Of a DNA stretch of 64,000 nt, positions 27,029 to 37,088 are shown piece by piece. The stretch is from contig OY763407.1 in NCBI GenBank assembly GCA_963667425.1, forward strand, positions 1,550,001-1,614,000, in the 5' to 3' direction. Numbering within the stretch: position 1 is the first letter of the stretch; each line of letters begins with the position of its first letter. This stretch comes from G963667425 sp963667425 [NCBI: bacterium]. GTDB taxonomy: Bacteria > UBP6 > UBA1177. The position numbers were made by a program, and so were the translations under genes. Below the pieces are notes generated by a model. It had not been told where the DNA came from, made no database searches, and saw only the letters and a program-made list of their open reading frames with translations.

Positions 27029-29261
27029 TTTTTACAGTTATTTTATCTAAAGCTGACTCAATATCTTCCTTAAGTCTTGCAAGCATTATTCTGTCAGTGA
27101 TGTTTTCATTATCTATGATTTTTTTATGTTTAAGGAAGAAGATATTTTCATTTAAGCTATCAATATTTATGGATAAATTTGCAGATAAAGAACTTTTCTT
27201 CAGGTAGTCAAGCATTTTCTCTGAAGAGGAAAGGCTTTCTTCACAATAAATAAAAGCATTTATTACCCAGAGAAGCTCTTTTAAAGAATTTATAAACAAA
27301 AAATTTCCTATCTTCTGAAACCATTTTCTGGTTTGAATCTTAGCAGTCTTCTCTATATCTTCGACGGAAAAACCTTTTATTGTGTATAAGATATAAGCTT
27401 CAATAGAGCTATAGAAAGATTCTTTTTCTATAGAATTCAGAAAGAAAGGGGCAAATGCGGCACTCATTAAATTTGTGTAATAGATAAAATATTCCATAAA
27501 TTGATAGTTTATACAATAAATACCATCTCTGTTATAAATCATTTCCTTATTAACATATTCTTCCATCGTCTTTTTAAAAAAAGAAAAATTCTCAAGTTCT
27601 GAAGATATTTTTATCCATTCCAGATGAGCAACAGTTTTTGCGAGATAAAATGCTTTCTTATATAAATCCTGCATAGATATTTTTCCAAGAGACAAAAGAC
27701 ATGTTGAAATTATCGCAGAAACAGGTATTACCGAATTATGCTCAAGCAGGTGTCCAATTTCTCTTAAAAATGATTCATCAATATTGTCAGGCAAATCAAT
27801 CGGTTTTCCAAAATTTATATACGTTCTTCCGTAATCAAATTTAAAAAAAGCTTTTATTTTTGTGGAAAAATTGATATTTTCCTTTTCTTTGCCTGAAATC
27901 AGCTCTTTTTTATAACTCATAATATCAGGTAGATTTTCATAAGTTATAGAAACAGGAATTATAAGTATCTCCTGCATAAGTTCTTTTTTAATTTCAGCAA
28001 GCATTTTAAGAACGCCGCCTCTTATAGATCGGACTTTACCAAACCGACTTCTTCCACCTTCCGGAAAAAATTCAAGGTTGTAACCCGTCTTTACAATATG
28101 TTTAAGGTAAGTTTTAAAGACATCATTATAAAGATAAAGATGACGGGTTTTTCTCTTAATAAAAATAGCTCCTGTCTTTTTTAAAATTTTTCCCAAAGGA
28201 AAAAAATCGAGATTATCGCCGCTTATAACAAGAGGAACTGTAACTTGCTTTACATAAAGAAGATTAAAAAGAAAAATATGATCCATGTAGCTTTTATGAG
28301 TCGGAACAAAGACAAAAGTGTTCCTTCTTGAAGAAACAGTTTTGCGGAGATTATCAAGTTCATTGTCAGGAATATCTATCGAAGCTATACGCTTTATGAA
28401 TTTTCCTGTAAGTCTATGCAAGGTATCAGTAAAATGAGGACTATAACGCATACTTATTTTATCGGTATATCTTAAAATATCTTTTTCATCAGAGCTTTTT
28501 TTATCAAGCAGTTCCATTAAAGTCTCATTTCTTATGTCATACCAGTTTCTTAAAACTCTTCCGACAACTTTTTTAGTTTCATGATTTACAATGGTATATA
28601 AATTTGACTCATTTTCAGATGAAAATTCCGAGAAATTTATTTCAGAATGAAGCCCAAGTCTTAAAGTAAGTTTTCTCCGTCTTATAATAAAAAGAAAAAA
28701 CTGCCAGCCGGTCGTCCATATATTATAACGTCCGACAAAAGGGAAAAGCCAGTGCCACTTTTTGTTTTCTGAAGATTTAACATCCTTGTTCCACAAAGCA
28801 ATAACAGGCACAACAACAGCTTTTTCACCCGAAAATCTTGTAAAATACGATGCCCAGCCAAATCTGAATTCATTTCTTTTTTTTGTAAAAGTAACATAAA
28901 AGCCATCTTTTCTGATAAGAGGCGACTCTTTGCCGCAAAAGAATTCTGTCATTCTTCTTAATGGTCTGAAAAAACGATAGTTCCATAGCAGCGCAGGACC
29001 AAAAGAATAATAAGGAAGCCTTAAATCTTTTAAAATCAGGAAAACATTAAAAATAAACTGCTCAATGACAGAGCTTTTATGAGCAATATAAACTATCTTA
29101 ACATCATTTTGAGATATTCTTCTAAGTTCGTTTATATCCGCAGCCTCAAAATGAACATATCTATTTATACTTTTAGCTAATATCTTTTTCAGAAAACATT
29201 TAATCTCTGTGAAGAATTGTCTTTTTCTGAAAAATGTTTTTTCATTAACAGTCATATTCAT
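27021..29261 (-). CDS. Glycerol-3-phosphate acyltransferase, PlsB type
   Basis: A protein of about 746 aa resembling PlsB, the membrane enzyme that acylates glycerol 3-phosphate in phospholipid synthesis. Motif I is HKSYMD (H-x4-D), followed by IFIKRK and FFPEGGRSRFGKVRSIRGGV (motif III), then ILIIPVSITYENLP (motif IV). The N-terminal third, with IAHKSSVIEQFIFN, matches the non-catalytic lobe of PlsB, and the long helical C-terminus is also family-like. Length is a little below the roughly 800 aa of E. coli PlsB. The start is uncertain: ATG at 29261 or 29255, or TTG at 29267; ribosome sites are weak for all. A broader acyltransferase role cannot be excluded. Confidence 0.78.
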   Translation of the reverse strand: MNMTVNEKTFFRKRQFFTEIKCFLKKILAKSINRYVHFEAADINELRRISQNDVKIVYIAHKSSVIEQFIFNVFLILKDLRLPYYSFGPALLWNYRFFRPLRRMTEFFCGKESPLIRKDGFYVTFTKKRNEFRFGWASYFTRFSGEKAVVVPVIALWNKDVKSSENKKWHWLFPFVGRYNIWTTGWQFFLFIIRRRKLTLRLGLHSEINFSEFSSENESNLYTIVNHETKKVVGRVLRNWYDIRNETLMELLDKKSSDEKDILRYTDKISMRYSPHFTDTLHRLTGKFIKRIASIDIPDNELDNLRKTVSSRRNTFVFVPTHKSYMDHIFLFNLLYVKQVTVPLVISGDNLDFFPLGKILKKTGAIFIKRKTRHLYLYNDVFKTYLKHIVKTGYNLEFFPEGGRSRFGKVRSIRGGVLKMLAEIKKELMQEILIIPVSITYENLPDIMSYKKELISGKEKENINFSTKIKAFFKFDYGRTYINFGKPIDLPDNIDESFLREIGHLLEHNSVIPVSAIISTCLLSLGKISMQDLYKKAFYLAKTVAHLEWIKISSELENFSFFKKTMEEYVNKEMIYNRDGIYCINYQFMEYFIYYTNLMSAAFAPFFLNSIEKESFYSSIEAYILYTIKGFSVEDIEKTAKIQTRKWFQKIGNFLFINSLKELLWVINAFIYCEESLSSSEKMLDYLKKSSLSANLSINIDSLNENIFFLKHKKIIDNENITDRIMLARLKEDIESALDKITVKTI

Positions 29262-29527
29262 ACTCAAAAAAATAACAGCTTAAATCATAATGAAAATGGG
29301 GGAAAAAGGGAATTTTATAAAAAACAACCATAACGCATTCTATAAAAAAATTGTTAAAATATGGAAAAAAAAGATTTTTTTGCGGTTTTTTTTCTATTCA
29401 TACAGTCATAGTAGTAAAAATGAGACAAATAATCAAAATGTCTTATTCATTTGGCTTTTTAATATTTGAATAAATTTAGAATTTCCAGAGGATGTTAAAT
29501 AAAAAACAAATTCTTTTAGGAGGTATT

Positions 29528-31678
29528 ATGAAAAAACTATTTTTAATTCTTATCTTGTTACTATCTTTCATCGTTGTTTCATGCGATGATGGCGGCTCGG
29601 ATACAAAAACTGATAACGATCCGGCAACTGACACTGATTCTAACCCGACAGGAGATGATGACACAATCACAAATCCTGACAACGAGACAGACAACGACAA
29701 CATTCCATCAGGTTCGCTCAAATGTTACAGCGACGAAATTTCGCCTGAATATGGTTCAAGACAAGTTTCAGTTGAACTTGAAAAACTCTCATGGAAAGCA
29801 TGTGACAATGCTACAATGTATGATGTTTTCATAACAGATGGAACAACAGAAGTGCAGCTTGCATCCGATATTGAAACAACAGAAGTTAATCTTGCAAATT
29901 CTCTTCAGCCATCAACAACATACTGGTGGTACGTTGTTGCGAAAAACAATGTAGGAAACACATATAACACACAGCCTTTTACATGGTGGTTTGAAACAGC
30001 CGCAACACCAACACCTGTCTGCAGCAATCTTGAAATTTCTCCAAGAAACGGTAAAGAACAAATTCCTACAGACTCATCATTTTCATGGGGAGCATGTACA
30101 AGTCAGACAGAAGCTAGTATAACATACGATCTTTACATCTGCGATAAAGGCGAAACATGTATAGTTGATACCAGCTACTTCGTAAAAGCTGCATCAGACC
30201 TTACAGAAAGAGAATACACACCTGAAACTCTCAAATCATCAACAACATATTACTGGTACATAGTTGCAAAAGATGAAAACGGCGAAACATCAACATTTTA
30301 TGAAAAATGGCACTTCACAACATCAACACCCGGAGCATTTCTCTGGTCATATTCAGTTACAGACGATGGATTTATAAGCCAAATTGCAGTTGATGACAAT
30401 GAAGTTATATATGTCGGCGGATACGAAGGAAACCTTTACGCAATAAATAAAGACGGAACAGAAAAGTGGAAATACACATCAAATTCTGCATTCCTTCTGG
30501 GAGACATTAAAAGAATAAAATACACAGCAGTAGGATCAGACGGAACAGTATTTCTTCAGCATGACATAACTCCATATGATCAAAACAGAAGCTACATCGC
30601 AGCCATAAATTCAGAAAACGGAACAGAAAAGTGGAACAGAGCTTACCATTCAATATACAGCAATCCTGCCTTTGCTGATGGTAAAATTGCCATGATAGTT
30701 AAAAATCAGACAGACACATCAACAAAATACGAACTCGTTTCAGTGCAGGAAAGCGATGGACAGGAACTTATATCAACATGGCCGGCAGGTAAAACAAATG
30801 AATTAAACGCACTCTACTTCAGTTATTCATATGTGGCATTTGGAAATGACCAAACCGTTTATGTTCCTATGAAACACATCTATCAGCCAAACATAGGAAT
30901 CGGAATTACCGATGAAGCATACGATCATAAAAAACAGGACGTAGGAGCATTTGATACCTCCTATGATTTAGTATGGAAACATTCTTATGAAGGAACAAAC
31001 ACCGACACAGACATTCAGAACATTCGTGCTGATGGAGACTCAAGCGCCTATCAGAAAAATATAGCAATTGACGGCAGCGGAAACCTCTATTTCGTTGCAG
31101 GAAATCAGGGAGATTACGGAACAAATGGCCGTCAGAATCTCTACAAACTAGACAAAACAACAGGTGAAGTTCTCTGGGTATGGAAAAGCGGAAAAGCATA
31201 CAGCAACATGAGTACAAACGGAATAGTCATTGACAACGACAACACAGCTTACGCAGTTATAGATGACACACTCTTTGCTATCGACACAACAAACGGAACA
31301 ACAAAATGGTCAAAGAGCGACATTCTTCCTGATGCAACAGATACAAACTTCACAGCATCAGTAATCGTTATCGGTACAGGAGACATATTTGTAGGAATCA
31401 GAGGAACACAGCAGGGCGGAATGATATCAGATGCAGTAGTTATAAGCAAAACTGACCAGTCAATACTCTGGAAATACAACGACATCGCAACCAAATACAT
31501 CTATCCTGAAACAATCAGCATTACCAAAAGCGGAATCCTCCTGCTCTATGCAAGCAACGAAAGCGGATGGAACGGAACCGTAGATGCATACGATTTCACA
31601 TCATTCGGCGGAGCTCAGACAGATGCTGCATGGCCGATAATCGGACAGAATCCTCAAAGAACATATCAGGCAAAATAA
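29528..31678 (+). CDS. Lipoprotein with fibronectin-III-like repeats and PQQ-type beta-propeller
   Basis: A 716-aa lipoprotein with signal MKKLFLILILLLSFIVVSC, Asp at +2, and an acidic linker (DPATDTDSNPTGDDDTITNP). AGGAGG (29518-29523) fixes the start. Two FN3-like repeats follow, each opening with a Cys and ISP motif (about 60-155 and 158-260) and containing STTYWWYVVAKN or STTYYWYIVAKD. The C-terminal region (about 265-716) has PQQ/pyrrolo-quinoline-type blades: VIYVGGYEGNLYAINKDGTE, NLYKLDKTTGEVLWVWKSG, TLFAIDTTNGTTKWSKS. This is a binding-platform architecture; no enzyme motif is evident. It is preceded by a 260-bp gap that shows no gene. Confidence 0.75.
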   Translation: MKKLFLILILLLSFIVVSCDDGGSDTKTDNDPATDTDSNPTGDDDTITNPDNETDNDNIPSGSLKCYSDEISPEYGSRQVSVELEKLSWKACDNATMYDVFITDGTTEVQLASDIETTEVNLANSLQPSTTYWWYVVAKNNVGNTYNTQPFTWWFETAATPTPVCSNLEISPRNGKEQIPTDSSFSWGACTSQTEASITYDLYICDKGETCIVDTSYFVKAASDLTEREYTPETLKSSTTYYWYIVAKDENGETSTFYEKWHFTTSTPGAFLWSYSVTDDGFISQIAVDDNEVIYVGGYEGNLYAINKDGTEKWKYTSNSAFLLGDIKRIKYTAVGSDGTVFLQHDITPYDQNRSYIAAINSENGTEKWNRAYHSIYSNPAFADGKIAMIVKNQTDTSTKYELVSVQESDGQELISTWPAGKTNELNALYFSYSYVAFGNDQTVYVPMKHIYQPNIGIGITDEAYDHKKQDVGAFDTSYDLVWKHSYEGTNTDTDIQNIRADGDSSAYQKNIAIDGSGNLYFVAGNQGDYGTNGRQNLYKLDKTTGEVLWVWKSGKAYSNMSTNGIVIDNDNTAYAVIDDTLFAIDTTNGTTKWSKSDILPDATDTNFTASVIVIGTGDIFVGIRGTQQGGMISDAVVISKTDQSILWKYNDIATKYIYPETISITKSGILLLYASNESGWNGTVDAYDFTSFGGAQTDAAWPIIGQNPQRTYQAK

Positions 31679-31725
31679 TTTAAGAAAATCACGCACAATC
31701 CTTTTCATGGGAAAAGTCAAATATT

Positions 31726-32907
31726 CTACAGTTGGGAACTGATTTTGTTAAATTCATCAAATATTGTTTCAGGAGTTATAACTTTTGCATCTTTTCTGTT
31801 CTGAATATCTTTTCCGCCATATATTAGAAACTTACCATAAGGCATCTCAGGAAAAATTGTCTCAAAATATTGCAGTCCTTTAAAAAAATCTTCCCTAATT
31901 GTTTTACCTGCTTTTATTTCAACTGGAATTTTATGCTGTGCAACTGAATAAACAATATCGACCTCATTACCTTTGCTGTCACGAAAGAATGTTAAGTTGC
32001 TGCTTTTCCCATTGTTGAAACGGTATTTCAGAAATTCACCTATAACCATATTTTCAAACAGATTACCAAAAAGAGGGTGCGTAATTACCTGATTTTCATT
32101 TTCTATTCCAAGCAGGTATGCTGCCAGTCCTGTATCATAAAAATAGAGTTTGGGAGATTTCATAAGTCTTTTACCGATATTTTCAAAATAAGGTTCCAGC
32201 GTAAATATTATATAGCTTGCTTTGAGTATTGAGATCCATTCTTTAACCGTTGTGTGAGATACACCTACATCGTTTCCCAGAGAACTCATATTAAGAATTT
32301 GCCCAACTCTGCCGGCACACATCCTAACAAACATCTGAAACTGAGAAAGATGTCTGATTTCAGCAAGATTTCTAACATCTCTTTCTACATAAGTTCTGTA
32401 GTAAAAATCCAAAGCTTCTGAGGGGTTTAACTTTTCATTAACAATGCGAGGCATAAACCCCTGATAGATGTTTCTGCTACTTGAGTCAGCCAGCAATTCC
32501 GCTTTTTTGAGTTCGTGAAGAGAAAGAGGCAGCAGAGTAAGCAATGCTGTTCTCCCTGCGAGAGACTGGGAAATACCATGTAAAAGTTCAAACTGGCTAC
32601 TTCCTGTAATAATAAAAAGTCCATTTTTTCCCTTTTTATCACTAAAAACCTGTATTAGATTCAAAAGTTCTGGAACTCTCTGAATTTCATCGATTATTCC
32701 ACCTTCCGGCATTTGTCCCATAAAACCTTCAGGATCATTTTTTGCAAATTCAAATTGAGATATCTGCTCAAGATTATAGTATGGTTTCTCTTTAAAAACT
32801 GATTTAACTAAAGTGGTTTTACCTGATTGTCTTGGTCCTGTCACTGTCACAACAGGATATTGCTCAGAGAACCTTAAAAGAAGTTTGGCTGAATCTCTTT
32901 CTATCAT
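31726..32907 (-). CDS. AAA_14/DUF4143-family ATPase
   Basis: A 393-aa protein starting MIERDSAKLLLRF, preceded by AAGGTG. The Walker A motif is GPRQSGKTTLVK and the Walker B-like motif is GGIIDEIQRVPELL. ITGSSQFELL and SLAGRTALLTLLPLSL are the standard markers of this family. The DUF4143 half shows NLAEIRHLSQF and a nuclease-like fold ending FFRDSKGNEVDIV and VEIKAGKT, which resembles the D-ExK motif of PD-(D/E)xK enzymes. The biological function of the family is poorly known. It is mobile in many genomes and stands alone here between unrelated genes. A long palindrome lies just upstream of it. Confidence 0.85.
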   Translation of the reverse strand: MIERDSAKLLLRFSEQYPVVTVTGPRQSGKTTLVKSVFKEKPYYNLEQISQFEFAKNDPEGFMGQMPEGGIIDEIQRVPELLNLIQVFSDKKGKNGLFIITGSSQFELLHGISQSLAGRTALLTLLPLSLHELKKAELLADSSSRNIYQGFMPRIVNEKLNPSEALDFYYRTYVERDVRNLAEIRHLSQFQMFVRMCAGRVGQILNMSSLGNDVGVSHTTVKEWISILKASYIIFTLEPYFENIGKRLMKSPKLYFYDTGLAAYLLGIENENQVITHPLFGNLFENMVIGEFLKYRFNNGKSSNLTFFRDSKGNEVDIVYSVAQHKIPVEIKAGKTIREDFFKGLQYFETIFPEMPYGKFLIYGGKDIQNRKDAKVITPETIFDEFNKISSQL

Positions 32908-32949
32908 TATGCACCTTATAAAACACAATAATATCAGCATATTAACACA

Positions 32950-32992
32950 TGTTGGTACAAATTGCAAGTAGTACTTGCAATTTGTACCAACA
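32950..32992. repeat. Perfect 43-nt palindrome upstream of the DUF4143 ATPase gene
   Basis: Two 21-nt arms, 32950-32970 and 32972-32992, are perfect inverted copies around a single central G at 32971. Key bases are TGTTGGTACAAATTGC in the left arm and its complement in the right. It begins 43 nt upstream of the ATPase start and lies in the probable 5' leader or promoter. There is no T tract, so it is not a standard terminator. It may be an operator, a recombination site or a hairpin in the mRNA. Confidence 0.9.
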
Positions 32993-33127
32993 ATAGAAGC
33001 CAAAATCTTTTTTCCAGTAAATATATGATGTTACTTTAACTTAATTCCTTGATTTTAATCAGGCAAAGGGTAATAATCTCCTGCTTTATAATGAAGCGTT
33101 TTTTTTGTCGATTTTTCAGGTGTTTTT

Positions 33128-33811
33128 TTGTTTTTTTATCGGACTTTTTTTAAATTCATTGCTTTTCTTATTCTTTTACTGGTGTTTTTTTCCGCTTCTC
33201 TTAAGGCTGAGAATGATATGAAGGTTGTCGGTAAAAGATATAAATGGGAGACTAAGAGTAAAAAGCCTGCCGCAGATAAAAAGAAGGCGATTTCTGAAGA
33301 TAAGAAAATTAAAGAGGCTGAGATTAAGATTAAGGATGCCGAAAAGGAACTTAATGGGCTAAAAGAAGAGCTTACAGATGAAAAGAGACCTGAATACGGT
33401 TATTTCGGAAATATGTATAATGGCAGACCGAATGGTTACTGTGTTTATAGGGGCGAGGATGGTTCGGTGTATGATGGATTCTGGCTTGACGGGGATAAAT
33501 CCGGCAAGGGTAAATACAGATTTCCTGATGGTTCGGTTTATGAAGGTGAATGGAAAGATGATAAGATGAATGGCAAGGGTAAAATAGTTTTCAGTGACAG
33601 TTCTGTTTATGAGGGTTCTTTTTTAAATAATGCTATTTCAGGCAGAGGTCTTTTCAGATATTCGGACGGCAGTGAGTATGACGGCGAGTGGAAGGATGGT
33701 CTCTGGAATGGAAAGGGTTCTTATAAACTGCCTGACGGTCGCATTTTAAAGGGGTTTTTTAAAGATAGTCAATATATTGGTAGCGGAGAGGATAATGAAA
33801 GTGAGAATTAG
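33128..33811 (+). CDS. Exported MORN-repeat protein
   Basis: A 227-aa protein with an N-terminal hydrophobic export signal (FIAFLILLLVFFSASLKAE). The start is a TTG at 33128, spaced 5 nt after AGGTG (33118-33122); no ATG is available in frame. Residues about 45-85 are a Lys/Glu-rich coiled-coil. From about 95 to the end there are six MORN-type repeats with a 23-residue period (for example YEGEWKDDKMNGKGKIVFSD and YDGEWKDGLWNGKGSYKLPD). MORN repeats form beta-hairpin ladders that bind proteins or lipids. Its last 17 nt overlap the start of the tricorn-like protease gene, so the pair is translationally coupled. No enzymatic motif is present. Confidence 0.75.
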   Translation: MFFYRTFFKFIAFLILLLVFFSASLKAENDMKVVGKRYKWETKSKKPAADKKKAISEDKKIKEAEIKIKDAEKELNGLKEELTDEKRPEYGYFGNMYNGRPNGYCVYRGEDGSVYDGFWLDGDKSGKGKYRFPDGSVYEGEWKDDKMNGKGKIVFSDSSVYEGSFLNNAISGRGLFRYSDGSEYDGEWKDGLWNGKGSYKLPDGRILKGFFKDSQYIGSGEDNESEN

Positions 33812-36800
33812 GTCTGTTTTTCTTTTTATTTGTGTTTGTTCTGTGATTTTAATTTTTAACGGCTGCTCAAATCAGAATGGTGAAAAAAAGCCTGTCAAAG
33901 CGGCTGAGATAACTATTGATGAATCGGCTGATAGTGAAAATGTGGATGGTTTTCACCCTTTATGGCTCCGTTATCCTGCTATTTCCCCTGATGGAAAGTG
34001 GATTGCCTTCAGTTATAAGGGCAATATTTACAAGGTTGCTTCAAAGGGCGGTCTTGCCAGACCTTTAACTATTGGCGGGAATTATAATTTTTCTCCTGTC
34101 TGGTCTCCTGATTCTAAATTTATAGCTTTTGCTTCGGATAAATATGGTGATTTTGATATTTTTTACATGCCTTTCACCGGTGGTGCCGCAAAAAGGCTGA
34201 CTTATTACTCTGCAAATGACTTTCCGTGGAGTTTTACTCCTGACGGGAAGAGCATTCTTTTTTCTTCTTCAAGGGTTGATAATATTGAAAATGTTCAGTT
34301 CCCTTCAAGGTCTATGACTGAACTTTACAAGGTTTCTGTTGATGGCAAAACGCCTGAAATGGTTTTCTCTGTTCCTGCTGAAAATGCTGTTATGAGTGGA
34401 AATAAGATTTTTTATCATGATAAGAAAGGTTACGAGGATGAGTGGCGAAAACATCACACTTCCTCAAATGCAAGAAATATCTGGGTTTACGATACCAGAG
34501 AGGATAGTTTTACCAGACTTACAAATTTCAAGGGCGAGGACAGAAACCCTCTTCCTGTTAAAGATGGTTCCGGAATTTATTATTTAAGCGAGCAGTCAGG
34601 CAGTTTCAATGTATGGAAAATGGCTCTTAATGCTCCTGATAAGGCGGTTCAGATAACGAAGTTCGATACCAACCCTGTAAGATTTCTTACTGTTTCCGAT
34701 AACGGCACTTTGTGCTTCGGATATGACGGCGAGATTTACACTTTAAATGATGGTGCCGCTCCTGCAAAGGTTAATGTTACGGTTGCAGAGGAAAATGGCG
34801 ACAGGGATTATTCCGTTTATCAGTTTGCTCAGGGTGCTTCAGAGTTTGCCATTTCACCGAACGGAAAGGAGACTGCATTTGTTTACCGAGGCGATGTTTA
34901 TATAACTTCAAATGATTATGATGATACAAAAAGGATAACCAGAACTGATGCTGAAGAGAGAAATATCGATTTTTCTCCTGATGGTCGTTCAATTGTTTAT
35001 GCTTCAATGAGAGACGGCAGCTGGAATGTTTACAAGACTTCGATTGAAAATAAAAAAGAACCTTACTTTTTCAGTTCTTCCATTTTAAAGGAAGAGATTG
35101 TTGTCGATAGTGACAAAAATGAGTTCCAGCCTTCTTTTTCTCCTGACGGAAAGGAAATCGCATATCTCGAAAACAGAACTGAACTTAAAGTTTACAATAT
35201 TAAGAGTAAGGAAACCAGAACTGTCCTTCCAAAAGAGAGCAATTTCTCTTATGAAGATGGTGATCAGTATTATACGTGGTCTCCTGACAGCAATTTCTTC
35301 CTTGTTCAGTATCTTGGTCATGAAAGATGGTCTACAGATATCGGTCTTGTTAATGCAAGCGGTAAAGAACCTGTAATAAATATAACAAACAGCGGCTATG
35401 AAAACAACTACCCTATCTGGTCAAAGGATGGATCCTTTTTTACATGGCTTACGGACAGAAATGGTAAGAGAGAACATGGAACTGTAAGAATGCCTGAAAC
35501 GGATATATACATTCAGTTCCTTGAGAAAAAGGCATATGATAAGATGAAGCTTTCAAAAGCTGATCTTGAGGTTTTAAAGGCTACCGAAAAACCTGATTTT
35601 TCAAATAAGAAACTGAAATTAAAGCCTGAAACGGATGAACTTGAAAACAAAAGAATAAGACTTACCGAAACATCAGGACTGATTAAGAGATCGATTCCTT
35701 CATTGAATGGAGAAACTATATACTACATTGTAAAAAGCGGTAAAAATTATATTCTTGCATCAAAAGATATAAGAGACAGGACTACTAAAATAATTACTTC
35801 TGTTCCGGCTGCACCGGGTGGCTTTTTCGGTTCCTCATTTGATTTCAAAATGGATCCTAAAGGAATGTTTCTTATAGTTCTCTCAGGAGGAACGCTTACA
35901 AAGATAGATCTTCCTGTAGGACTTCCAAAACCGATAACATGGGCAACTGATTTTAACTATTCTCCCGAAGGTGAAAGAGATGCAATGTTCGATCATGTCT
36001 GGAGAACTATGAAAGATAAGTTCTACCGTGAAGATATGCAGGGAGTTGACTGGGAAAAATACGGGAAAATATATAAAAAATTCCTCCCATATATAGATAA
36101 CAACTACGATTTTTCTGAAATGCTTTCTGAAATGCTTGGTGAACTTAATGCTTCCCACACAGGAAGCGGCTATATTAACTATTCGCCTGATATGGATTAC
36201 ACAGGCAAGCTTGGAATTTTCTTCACACTTACAGATAAAGGGATGAAAATAGACGAAATTATAGAAAAATCTCCTCTTGATAAGGAAGAACTGAAAATCA
36301 GCAAAGGAATGACTATAACAAAGGTAAATGGAATTAACGTTGCTGAAAAGGATAACATTTTTGCTCTTTTTAACAGAACTGTAGGGTTTAAAACTGCAAT
36401 CACACTTCTAGATGAAAAAGAAAAGGAGTTTACCGTCATAATAAAACCGATTTCTACAAGAGACGAAAATCATCTTCTTTATAAGAGATGGGTAAAATCA
36501 AGAGAAAAAGAGACCGAAAAACTATCCGAAGGAAAACTTGGCTACATACATGTCGAAGGGATGGATGATGGAAGTTTCAGAACCACATTTGAAAAACTTC
36601 TTGGAAAGTACAATGAAAAAGAGGGAATTATCATTGATACAAGATTCAATGGCGGAGGATGGCTTCACGATCAGCTTGCAACACTGCTTTCAGGCACAAA
36701 ATATATGAGATTCAACTACAGAGGTCAGAAGAATTTTGGAAGTGAACCTCTTGATAAATGGACAAAAAGATCCGTTGTTATTGTAAGCGAAGGAAACTAT

Positions 36801-37088
36801 TCTGATGCACACATGTTCCCTGTAACTTACAGAGAACTTGGACTTGGAAAGATAGTTGGTATGCCTGTTCCTGGAACCGGAACGGCCGTATGGTGGGAAC
36901 TGCTTCAGAATGGAAGAGTTTATTATGGAATTCCACAAGTCGGAATGATTGATAATAAAGAACAGTATCTTGAAAATCAGGAGCTTGTGCCTGATGTAAT
37001 TCAGGATAATCTTCCGGGAGAAATGATAAAAGGAAAAGACAGCCAGCTTGAAGCGGCTGTGAAAGAACTTCTAAGTGAACAAAAATAA
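33795..37088 (+). CDS. Tricorn-like protease (lipoprotein): beta-propellers, PDZ, S41 peptidase domain
   Basis: A 1097-aa lipoprotein, with signal MKVRIRSVFLFICVC and lipobox FNGC. GGAGAGG (33785-33791) fixes the start at 33795. The N-terminal two thirds hold WD40/TolB-like propeller blades (YPAISPDGKWIAFSYKGNIY, SPVWSPDSKFIAFASDKYGD, FQPSFSPDGKEIAYLENRTE). A helical core comes next, then a PDZ-like region (about 800-895) and a C-terminal S41 domain. The catalytic Ser is S1003 in SEGNYSDAH, which parallels the tricorn SDAE motif, and VEGMDDG and IIIDTRFNGGGW frame the active site. Tricorn family members degrade oligopeptides. Unlike archaeal tricorn, this one is exported and lipid-anchored. 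Confidence 0.83.
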   Translation: MKVRIRSVFLFICVCSVILIFNGCSNQNGEKKPVKAAEITIDESADSENVDGFHPLWLRYPAISPDGKWIAFSYKGNIYKVASKGGLARPLTIGGNYNFSPVWSPDSKFIAFASDKYGDFDIFYMPFTGGAAKRLTYYSANDFPWSFTPDGKSILFSSSRVDNIENVQFPSRSMTELYKVSVDGKTPEMVFSVPAENAVMSGNKIFYHDKKGYEDEWRKHHTSSNARNIWVYDTREDSFTRLTNFKGEDRNPLPVKDGSGIYYLSEQSGSFNVWKMALNAPDKAVQITKFDTNPVRFLTVSDNGTLCFGYDGEIYTLNDGAAPAKVNVTVAEENGDRDYSVYQFAQGASEFAISPNGKETAFVYRGDVYITSNDYDDTKRITRTDAEERNIDFSPDGRSIVYASMRDGSWNVYKTSIENKKEPYFFSSSILKEEIVVDSDKNEFQPSFSPDGKEIAYLENRTELKVYNIKSKETRTVLPKESNFSYEDGDQYYTWSPDSNFFLVQYLGHERWSTDIGLVNASGKEPVINITNSGYENNYPIWSKDGSFFTWLTDRNGKREHGTVRMPETDIYIQFLEKKAYDKMKLSKADLEVLKATEKPDFSNKKLKLKPETDELENKRIRLTETSGLIKRSIPSLNGETIYYIVKSGKNYILASKDIRDRTTKIITSVPAAPGGFFGSSFDFKMDPKGMFLIVLSGGTLTKIDLPVGLPKPITWATDFNYSPEGERDAMFDHVWRTMKDKFYREDMQGVDWEKYGKIYKKFLPYIDNNYDFSEMLSEMLGELNASHTGSGYINYSPDMDYTGKLGIFFTLTDKGMKIDEIIEKSPLDKEELKISKGMTITKVNGINVAEKDNIFALFNRTVGFKTAITLLDEKEKEFTVIIKPISTRDENHLLYKRWVKSREKETEKLSEGKLGYIHVEGMDDGSFRTTFEKLLGKYNEKEGIIIDTRFNGGGWLHDQLATLLSGTKYMRFNYRGQKNFGSEPLDKWTKRSVVIVSEGNYSDAHMFPVTYRELGLGKIVGMPVPGTGTAVWWELLQNGRVYYGIPQVGMIDNKEQYLENQELVPDVIQDNLPGEMIKGKDSQLEAAVKELLSEQK

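Noticed and set aside
32427-32642. Small minus-strand frame inside the DUF4143 ATPase gene
   Set aside because: Overlaps the well-supported ATPase in another frame; no independent evidence.
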